From Ignavibacteriales bacterium (GTDB lineage: Bacteria > Bacteroidota > Ignavibacteria > Ignavibacteriales > Ignavibacteriaceae), in NCBI GenBank assembly GCA_003142915.1, contig PLNZ01000249.1, forward strand, positions 1-10,395: a DNA stretch of 10,395 nucleotides, in the 5' to 3' direction. Shown one piece after another: positions 5,320 to 10,395 of the stretch (position 1 is the stretch's first letter; every line of letters starts with the position of its first letter). Made by a program: the position numbers and the translations under genes. The notes under the pieces were generated by a model. The model was not told the DNA's origin. It searched no databases and worked only from the letters and a program-made list of their open reading frames with translations.

Positions 5320-7977
5320 TTATTTATCATTATAGAATTCTCCTGTCTTGGTTACCTTAAGATCCTGCAATTGAGGAGCTTTTACTCTTATCTCAAAATA
5401 ATAACCGGAGTAGGTACCTATAGGATTCCAGGTAAAATTCATCAGCCAACATTCAAGGTCGCGTGAAATTCTGATTTGCGGGGCTATAACTTGTTTTGCC
5501 AGAAAGTCATAACTGCCCGCTACAGAAAATTTCCATTGATGGGTAAGATTAAAATCCATGTTTGCACTAACATTAGATGATTGGGTTGATGAGCTCGGAT
5601 TGATTTTGTCAAATGAATAATTATAGCTTAAAGTTAAACTCCAGGGCATTGTAAAATCAGGATCGCCCTGATCATAAATTCCTTTATTAATATTTGTCTG
5701 GCTCGGCGAAAACGCTTCACTTTGAATATTGCTTTTTGTTGAATCCTTTGCTGCCGATTTGAATTTATCAGCCGATAAACTTGTTGATACACCAAAAATG
5801 AAACTTGTTAATCTTAATAAGCCTTTACCCTCATCCACTAAAAATTTATTTATATTGGATCCTGCAGAATTCCAGTCATAAAGAGAAAAAGTTGAATTCC
5901 CTTGAAAATTTAACCAATCGCCCGCCTGAGTGTGATAGTTCAGACTTATATTGGAAAACTTAATGCTGTCCGCTGCAAAATTATAATAGAAATTAGCAGA
6001 CAAGTTCAATAATTGAATTTTATTCTCCTTTGAGGTAGTATCGGATGGATCCACGGCGGTTTTCATGTCAAATTCATTGCCCATACTAAAAGAAAGATTT
6101 TGCTGTTCACCCTGGTTAAGATACGGATTACTAAGTACTTCATTTTGAAATTTATTATAAATTTCAGTCTGTCCTTGATAATCTTTATAAGAGCTATAAT
6201 ATCCCCAGCCTGCTTTAGAAAAATCAGGCGAAAAATTATAGCCGATAGAAGGAGTAACAATTTGCCTTATCGCACTTATCCCTAAAATATTAGGCTGGAA
6301 CATACCATAAAATTTTGTAGAGGCTGTAACTCCAACCTGAAAAGCACGGACTTCACTAATTTTATGGACATCGCTTGTAATAACCGAGTCACCGGTACCA
6401 TCAGAAGTGATTCCGGCTGAATACATATTAATTTGCTTATTATACCAGTCTTCAGCATAGTTTATATTCGGTTGTATAGTAAAATACCCCAGTTTAGGCG
6501 ATGCGTTAATTGTTATTTCATGCTGTATCCCCCCTATAATGCTTAAGTCGCCATTTGTCTTTTCTCTTTCATTTTCAAATTCACCGTTATAGGTAACTCC
6601 GATATTCTCATACCATTTCAGATTGCTGGTTATACCATTTCTTCTAAAAGGATATTGCTGCGGAATACTGAACGACAAATCGGGCAGCATCTCATCTATG
6701 TCCCCGGTTACTAAGTCCTGGTGGCGGCTATAACTAAGCGACAAGCTATTGCCCGATTCATCCCATGTTTTAGTAAGTGTCGCATTTGAATAGACGTCAT
6801 TGGATAATGCTTGATCCAAATCCATTGTTGTGTTCTGTACATAGCTTTTGCTTGAGAAAAAACTCAGCTGGGCAGAAAGTCTCATGGTAGGAGTAAAATT
6901 CTGTTGATGATTTATCGCTAATTCCCATTCCTTATCCGGTGATATAGTACCGTCGGGATTCTCATCGTATAACATTTTATAGCCGCCCCCTATACTTCCG
7001 CCAAAATCATATTTTTCATTATACCTGAAGAGGGTATTTAGTGCGTAGCTTCCTCTTGTATAATAATCACTGGTTAGATTCAAATCATAGTAATCATTTA
7101 TAGCCCAAAAATAACCAAAATGGGAAAGATAATATCCTTTTGTAGCATCCTGCCCAAAAGCAGGAGGAATAATTCCCGATCTTCTTCCCGATTGAAGAGG
7201 AAAAACTCCAAACGGCAAAGGAATTGGGAAAGGTACGCCTCCGAAATACAGCCAGATCCATTGTGCATCTATCTCCTGCTTCTCAATTACCTTCATCTCA
7301 GATGCATAGAAATAATAATGGGGCGGAATTTCCGTACATGTTGTAAAAACCCCGTCTTTTACAAAATAAGTGTCCTTATCAACTTTTTTTATTTTGTCTC
7401 CTGAATACTTTGTCCCTTCACTTTTTGTGCTTGCTGAAGTAATATAGCCTCTGCCCGTATTAAAATTATATATCATGGTTTCGCCGTCATAAGATTCACT
7501 GCCCTGTGCTAAAACAGGAGTATTTTTAAATTTACCCGGAAGAGAATCATTCGGTACTCCATAAGCATTAACATCATGAGTAACAAAATCTATAAAAATA
7601 TTGGCGCTTTTCAGATCGGCATCTTTATATTTCAATTCACTGTTTCCATATAAATCCATTTTCTTTTTATTCACATGAAAGAATAGCGAGTCCCTTGAAC
7701 TGGAATAAATAACGGTATCAACGTCGAATGATTTATTCTTTTTTGTTGTATCCCGTAAGGCTAATGAATCTTTAGGCGTAATCTTAACCGAATCCTTATT
7801 GACTTGAGATTTTGTCGTATCCCATACGGCTAATGAATCTTTAGACGTAATTCTGACAGTACTCTTATTGACTGGAGATAACATTTCGGTGCTATGCGAA
7901 CACGAAATATTTAAGATTGCAAAAACAACAATTATGAGAAAAAAAATTTTCATCAAAAAATAATTATCACCTTTCAT
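5320..7977 (-). CDS. Putative LPS-assembly outer membrane protein LptD
   Basis: This protein of up to 885 residues is probably the outer-membrane LPS insertion barrel. The N-terminal hydrophobic segment (10-24) is a signal peptide ending in N-I-S-C; Cys26 makes a poor lipobox. A Ser/Thr/Lys-rich linker with an internal 23-residue duplication (about 34-79) follows. Next comes an OstA/LptA-like beta-jellyroll (about 86-235) with M-D-L-Y-G-N and F-T-T-C-T-E-I-P-P-H-Y, then a proline-rich P-F-P-I-P-L-P entry to the barrel. A long region of alternating aromatic strands runs to the C-terminal S-R-D-L-E-C-W / Y-Y-F-E-I segment near the end. Apart from Cys26, only Cys214 and Cys843 are present, placed as in the N-domain-to-barrel disulfide of E. 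coli LptD. The start is ambiguous: Met9 (7953) gives a cleaner signal peptide and has AAAGGTGA 13 bases upstream, while Met1 (7977) has no Shine-Dalgarno. Confidence 0.87.
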   Translation of the reverse strand: MKGDNYFLMKIFFLIIVVFAILNISCSHSTEMLSPVNKSTVRITSKDSLAVWDTTKSQVNKDSVKITPKDSLALRDTTKKNKSFDVDTVIYSSSRDSLFFHVNKKKMDLYGNSELKYKDADLKSANIFIDFVTHDVNAYGVPNDSLPGKFKNTPVLAQGSESYDGETMIYNFNTGRGYITSASTKSEGTKYSGDKIKKVDKDTYFVKDGVFTTCTEIPPHYYFYASEMKVIEKQEIDAQWIWLYFGGVPFPIPLPFGVFPLQSGRRSGIIPPAFGQDATKGYYLSHFGYFWAINDYYDLNLTSDYYTRGSYALNTLFRYNEKYDFGGSIGGGYKMLYDENPDGTISPDKEWELAINHQQNFTPTMRLSAQLSFFSSKSYVQNTTMDLDQALSNDVYSNATLTKTWDESGNSLSLSYSRHQDLVTGDIDEMLPDLSFSIPQQYPFRRNGITSNLKWYENIGVTYNGEFENEREKTNGDLSIIGGIQHEITINASPKLGYFTIQPNINYAEDWYNKQINMYSAGITSDGTGDSVITSDVHKISEVRAFQVGVTASTKFYGMFQPNILGISAIRQIVTPSIGYNFSPDFSKAGWGYYSSYKDYQGQTEIYNKFQNEVLSNPYLNQGEQQNLSFSMGNEFDMKTAVDPSDTTSKENKIQLLNLSANFYYNFAADSIKFSNISLNYHTQAGDWLNFQGNSTFSLYDWNSAGSNINKFLVDEGKGLLRLTSFIFGVSTSLSADKFKSAAKDSTKSNIQSEAFSPSQTNINKGIYDQGDPDFTMPWSLTLSYNYSFDKINPSSSTQSSNVSANMDFNLTHQWKFSVAGSYDFLAKQVIAPQIRISRDLECWLMNFTWNPIGTYSGYYFEIRVKAPQLQDLKVTKTGEFYNDK
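7743..7879 (-). repeat. 69-bp direct tandem duplication inside lptD
   Basis: Bases 7743-7810 and 7812-7879 align without gaps at a 69-bp period, with about 12 mismatches in 69 positions by eye. The period is 23 codons, so the frame is kept. The products are two copies of a 23-residue block with the shared core K-D-S-L-A-x-x-D-T-T-K (about residues 47-56 and 69-79). It sits in the flexible linker just after the signal peptide, where length variation is probably tolerated. Confidence 0.85.
7967..7974 (-). promoter_or_regulatory. Shine-Dalgarno-like site favouring the shorter lptD start
   Basis: The minus strand reads AAAGGTGA here, 13 bases before the ATG at 7953 (Met9 of the longer reading). 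This is the best ribosome-binding match near the gene, though the spacing is longer than ideal. The upstream ATG at 7977 has none. It supports, but does not prove, initiation at 7953. Confidence 0.4.
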
Positions 7978-7997
7978 TTACGATGTATAGCGTAAAT
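7976..7997. promoter_or_regulatory. Inverted repeat at the lptD start, operator candidate
   Basis: ATTTACG (7976-7982) and CGTAAAT (7991-7997) form a perfect 7-bp inverted repeat around 8 bases. It overlaps the first ATG of lptD and lies directly downstream of the best promoter candidate. It could be a dimeric repressor site or a small 5' leader hairpin. The position is suggestive, but no regulator can be named. Confidence 0.4.
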
Positions 7998-8003
7998 AAA
8001 ACA

Positions 8004-8031
8004 ATTTTATTAGATAATATTTGCCGGACAA
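8004..8031 (-). promoter_or_regulatory. Probable sigma-70-like promoter of lptD
   Basis: On the minus strand TTGTCC (8031-8026) and TAAAAT (8009-8004) are 16 bp apart. They match the consensus at four and five positions. Initiation would fall near 7998, about 20 bases before the first ATG and about 45 before the second. It is the best promoter-like match I found in the window, but the surroundings are AT-rich. Confidence 0.38.
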
Positions 8032-8147
8032 ATTTTTTCTCAATATAAATAATAGTTAATTAAAGAAAATAAGTAAAATGATGAATAAAAAAGCCATAAC
8101 TGAATGAAAGATTATTTTCTAACCAATCATACTAATTCTCATTATAT

Positions 8148-9110
8148 TTACGACTTATAAAACACCAGGGCTGAAGCGCCTTTAATACCCGCTTCATTTT
8201 TTAATTTAGCGGGAATCACTTTAATCCTTTTGATCAACGGTTTCAAAACCCGTGATTTAATTGTTTCATTAACGGAATTAAAGAGCGGACGTCCAAATCC
8301 TGCAACTCCGCCGCCAATTATAAAAGTTGCTATATCCAGAACATTGGCTGTAGACGCAAGTCCTACACCAAGATATAACCCCAGGTTATTTATTACCGAT
8401 GCAGCGTATTCATCACCGGCAAACTGAGCTTTCTGAATTATGATTGGCGTAAGCAAATTAAGATCACCGTTTATTAAATCTAAAATCTTGGAACTATTAT
8501 GCTCTTTCAATTCATTTTGTACTCTTTTTACAAGATAATTATTTCCTACATAGCTTTCGACGCATCCAAAGGCTCCACAGTTGCATTGTGGTCCATTAAA
8601 ATCTATTGAAATATGCCCTATCTCTCCCGCCGAACCAAATTCCCCTCTTAACAGCTTGCGATTAATAATTATTCCCCCGCCTACGCCGGTGCCCAAAGTT
8701 ACCATCACAAATGAATCAATTTTCTTAGCGGCGCCAAAAATCATTTCACCAATAGCAGCAGCATTCGCATCATTTTCCAAAATAACATGTATGTTAAATT
8801 CTTTTTTGATTATCTTTTTAAGATTTACTTTTTCCCATCCCGGTAAATTCGGCGGATTTTCTACAGTACCTTTTTTTGTCGATACAATCCCTGGAGAACC
8901 GATTCCTATTCCCTGAATTTTTAACTTATTATGGGATAGAATTTCTTTAATTCCCTTCTTGATTTGCGAAATTACTTTATCCTGTCCTTTTTCAGCCAAA
9001 GTTGGAAGCGAGGCTTTTTTAATTATCCTGCCTTCACGCGATACAATACCGACCTTTATATTTGTTCCTCCAAGGTCAACCCCTATAGCATATTTTTGGG
9101 ATTTTAGCAT
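8148..9110 (-). CDS. ROK family sugar kinase, glucokinase-like
   Basis: This 320-residue protein, a usual length for the family, is a cytoplasmic ATP-dependent sugar kinase of the ROK group. Visible motifs are the phosphate-binding DLGGTN (12-17), the catalytic-base Asp114 in ENDANAAA, the second phosphate loop GTGVGGG (140-146), sugar-contacting E-I-G-H (163-166) and zinc-binding C-N-C-G-x-x-G-C-V-E (Cys176, Cys178, Cys183, with His166 as fourth ligand). There is no N-terminal helix-turn-helix, so it is an enzyme rather than a NagC/Mlc-type repressor. Glucose is the likeliest substrate, but fructose, N-acetylglucosamine or N-acetylmannosamine kinases share these motifs. The start is supported by AGAGGG six bases upstream, one of the better ribosome-binding sites here. 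It appears monocistronic, with 170 bp to lptD and no clear intrinsic terminator. Confidence 0.92.
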   Translation of the reverse strand: MLKSQKYAIGVDLGGTNIKVGIVSREGRIIKKASLPTLAEKGQDKVISQIKKGIKEILSHNKLKIQGIGIGSPGIVSTKKGTVENPPNLPGWEKVNLKKIIKKEFNIHVILENDANAAAIGEMIFGAAKKIDSFVMVTLGTGVGGGIIINRKLLRGEFGSAGEIGHISIDFNGPQCNCGAFGCVESYVGNNYLVKRVQNELKEHNSSKILDLINGDLNLLTPIIIQKAQFAGDEYAASVINNLGLYLGVGLASTANVLDIATFIIGGGVAGFGRPLFNSVNETIKSRVLKPLIKRIKVIPAKLKNEAGIKGASALVFYKS

Positions 9111-9170
9111 AAATAACCCTCTTTTTTGAATAACTTAACTCAAAGTTTCGTAATTAAAATATTTTTTAAA

Positions 9171-9200
9171 ATCTTAGTAATGAATTTAACACTTAAGCAA
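9171..9200 (-). promoter_or_regulatory. Possible promoter of the ROK kinase gene
   Basis: The minus strand carries TTGCTT (9200-9195) and TAAGAT (9176-9171) with an 18-bp spacer. They match the sigma-70 consensus at three and four positions. The implied leader is about 55 bases. The segment 9111-9270 otherwise holds only AT-rich DNA and the kinase ribosome-binding site. Confidence 0.27.
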
Positions 9201-9270
9201 CTTTAATTGAAATTAAAAAGACTACCCTATGGAAATATAAAATATAAAGATAATTTGAAGTAATGAACTA

Positions 9271-9291
9271 CCCCGCCGCAAGCGGACGGGG
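9271..9291. repeat. GC-rich hairpin, REP-like or transcript-end stem
   Basis: CCCCG (9271-9275) plus CCGC (9276-9279) pair with GCGG (9282-9285) and CGGGG (9287-9291), leaving an AA loop and one bulged A (9286). This 9-bp, nearly all G/C stem stands out in AT-rich surroundings. It lies after the permease gene and its repeat array. It could stabilise or end that transcript, but no T-tract follows on either strand, so it is not a classic intrinsic terminator. Confidence 0.6.
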
Positions 9292-9310
9292 AATTCGACC
9301 CCGGAAAGAC

Positions 9311-9465
9311 TAAACTCTGAGGTAGAAACCAAACCTCTGAGGTTGAAGCTAAACCTCTGAGGTTGAAACCAAACCTCTGAGGTTGAAACCAAACCTCTGA
9401 GGTTGAAACCAAACCTCCGAGGTGGAAGCCAAACCTCTGAGGTTGAAGCCAAACTTCGGAGGTTA
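9311..9465. repeat. Tandem array of a 20-bp palindromic repeat
   Basis: Seven full units and one partial unit of consensus AAACCTCTGAGGTTGAAACC run head to tail with no spacers. Each unit contains the 13-bp palindrome AACCTC-T-GAGGTT, and GGTT/AACC at the joint forms a second small inverted repeat. The units at 9351, 9371 and 9391 are identical, while the outer ones carry substitutions, the usual picture of an array homogenised by slippage or recombination in the middle. The last unit overlaps the stop codon of the permease gene. With 20 bp per unit, sites recur roughly every two helical turns. Function is unknown. Confidence 0.93.
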
Positions 9466-10395
9466 ATTAAATCTTTTTTTGAAGCGTAATGAACTGGCAT
9501 AAAGGATTACAACTCCGAACAGCAGCAGCATTAAAGTTTCGGGAATTAACTCGGAGAATGCAGCTCCTTTCAAAACAACACCGCGGAGAATTGTAATATA
9601 ATACCGTAATGGAATTATATAAGTTATATACTGAATAAATTTGGGCATATTTTCAATAGGAAATGCAAACCCGGAGAGATAGATCATGGGCATCAAAATT
9701 GCGAATTGCGCAACCATCATCGCCTGCTGCTGGGTTTTTGAAATAGTCGATATAAATAAGCCTATTCCAAGAGTGGAAAGAACAAAAAGGAAAGATGCAA
9801 ATACGAGAAAAATAAAACTTCCTCTTACCGGTATTCCAAACCAAAAGACCATCACACTTAATACTATAAGTACATCAACAAAGCCCAATATTATGAAGGG
9901 GATAATTTTCCCGATGATTAATTGATAAGGCTTTATAGGTGTAACAATTAATTGTTCCAGGGTGCCGATCTCACGTTCTTTAACAATTGCCATAGACATG
10001 AGGATCGTTGTAATAACCATGAGAATTAACCCCATTATACTAGGCACCATGTATACCCTTGTGGTAAGATCGGGATTATACCAAACACGGGCTTCAGCAG
10101 TTAAAGTTCCCGAAGGAGGATTCTTTAACCCGTTTTTGTCCATTGATTGAAGCATGATCTTTGATGAATAATTTGAAACGATCCCCTGCACATACCCGAT
10201 TACAATTGATGTTTTATTGCCGTCCGATCCGTCAAATATTGTTTGGATAGGAGCTGTCTGCCTTCTTTGTATATTCTTTTCAAAATCTTTAGGTATAACA
10301 AGAGTCCAGAGCACTTTACCGCTATTGATATCATCCGTTATCTGTTTATAATTATCTACATTATCGTCAATTTTAAAATAGCCTGAGCGTTGGAA
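9463..10395 (-). CDS. ABC-2 type permease, YhhJ/YbhR-like (5' end outside window)
   Basis: The reading frame stays open to the window edge, so the GTG at 10314 is not the true start; 27 further codons lie in the window (reading F-Q-R-S-G-Y-F-K ... D-I-N-S-G-K-V). The visible 310 residues match drug/exporter permeases of about 370 residues, so roughly 60 N-terminal residues are missing. The periplasmic loop has L-V-I-P-K-D-F, D-G-S-D-G-N and R-V-W-Y-N-P. Five or six helices follow, with the hallmark V-K-E-R-E-I-G-T-L-E-Q-L-x-V-T-P coupling segment and the late S-G-F-A-F-P-I-E-N-M-P loop. Partners (ATPase, HlyD-like subunit, sister permease) would lie upstream beyond 10395. The final F-N-stop codons lie in sequence shared with the repeat element. 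Confidence 0.92.
   Translation of the reverse strand, partial: FQRSGYFKIDDNVDNYKQITDDINSGKVLWTLVIPKDFEKNIQRRQTAPIQTIFDGSDGNKTSIVIGYVQGIVSNYSSKIMLQSMDKNGLKNPPSGTLTAEARVWYNPDLTTRVYMVPSIMGLILMVITTILMSMAIVKEREIGTLEQLIVTPIKPYQLIIGKIIPFIILGFVDVLIVLSVMVFWFGIPVRGSFIFLVFASFLFVLSTLGIGLFISTISKTQQQAMMVAQFAILMPMIYLSGFAFPIENMPKFIQYITYIIPLRYYITILRGVVLKGAAFSELIPETLMLLLFGVVILYASSLRFKKRFN

Noticed and set aside
6063..6260. Minus-strand frame of 65 codons inside lptD (and one at 9653-9844 inside the permease)
   Set aside because: Both lie entirely within longer genes with clear family features in another frame and have no independent support.
8080..8100. T-run on the minus strand after the ROK kinase as an intrinsic terminator
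   Set aside because: A run of six T follows GTTATGGC on the minus strand, but I find no G/C stem before it.
8581..8916. Plus-strand open frame of 111 codons opposite the ROK kinase
   Set aside because: It is antisense to a gene with every ROK motif intact, is proline-rich in the manner of shadow frames and has no ribosome-binding site. The same holds for plus-strand frames at 8230-8427, 7120-7404, 6100-6285, 5047-5241, 1622-1915, 9686-9925 and 9962-10150.
9311..9465. CRISPR array
   Set aside because: Units abut directly at 20 bp with no unique spacers, units are palindromic throughout, and no cas gene is nearby.
9222..9500. Open frames of 92 and 61 codons on the minus strand through the tandem array, giving a 20-residue protein repeat
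   Set aside because: A 20-bp repeat without stops is open in several frames at once and yields a 20-residue period automatically every three units. Two frames are open together, one overlaps the permease end, and there is no ribosome-binding site or recognisable domain.
10312..10314. GTG as start of the ABC-2 permease
   Set aside because: The same frame is open for 27 more codons to the window edge and encodes residues typical of the family (F-x-x-S-G-Y-F, then a short helix and S-G-K). The gene is cut by the window, not short.

Overview
The window is AT-rich, and every credible gene lies on the minus strand, so it reads from high to low coordinates. The gene set points to a Gram-negative member of the Bacteroidota/Chlorobiota/Ignavibacteriota group. 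It has a GldA/GldF/GldG-type ABC system, a long LptD of the kind found in that group, a YtxJ-type bacilliredoxin, and mostly weak or absent Shine-Dalgarno sequences. I cannot name the species. The class (possibly Ignavibacteria) is an inference from family content and base composition.

Layout in transcription order. (1) 10395-9463: the 3' part of an ABC-2 type permease (YhhJ/YbhR-like), cut by the window edge. (2) 9462-9111: about 350 bases without a gene. It holds an eight-unit tandem array of a palindromic 20-bp repeat directly abutting the permease stop codon, then a GC-rich hairpin, then AT-rich DNA that probably carries the promoter of the next gene. (3) 9110-8148: a ROK-family sugar kinase. 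(4) 8147-7978: a short intergenic stretch with a plausible promoter and a 7-bp inverted repeat at the lptD start. (5) 7977-4381: lptD-like gene, a YacP-like NYN ribonuclease gene, and a ytxJ-like bacilliredoxin gene. The first two look co-transcribed. (6) 4249-122: a tight four-gene operon of ATPase (gldA-like), permease (gldF-like), Gldg-domain protein and DUF4340 protein, with gaps of 5 and 6 bp and a 20-bp overlap. (7) 121-1: a small palindromic element of about 80 bp (REP/MITE-like), followed by a single copy of the same palindrome that makes up the array at 9311-9465.

How the genes work together. The ABC operon should form one membrane complex. The ATPase drives the six-helix permease, while the Gldg and DUF4340 proteins, each membrane-anchored with a large extracytoplasmic domain, probably act together outside the inner membrane. 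The substrate is unknown. LptD would insert LPS in the outer membrane. The NYN RNase and bacilliredoxin are housekeeping or stress functions with no obvious biochemical link to it.

I see no convincing new defence, secretion or biosynthetic system. The most unusual content is non-coding. The array at 9303-9471 and the single copy at 3-30 share both flanks as well as the core palindrome, which suggests one dispersed element that has expanded at one site and supplies the stop codon of the neighbouring gene. The nested 80-bp inverted-repeat element and the lone cysteine pair in LptD also deserve a second look.
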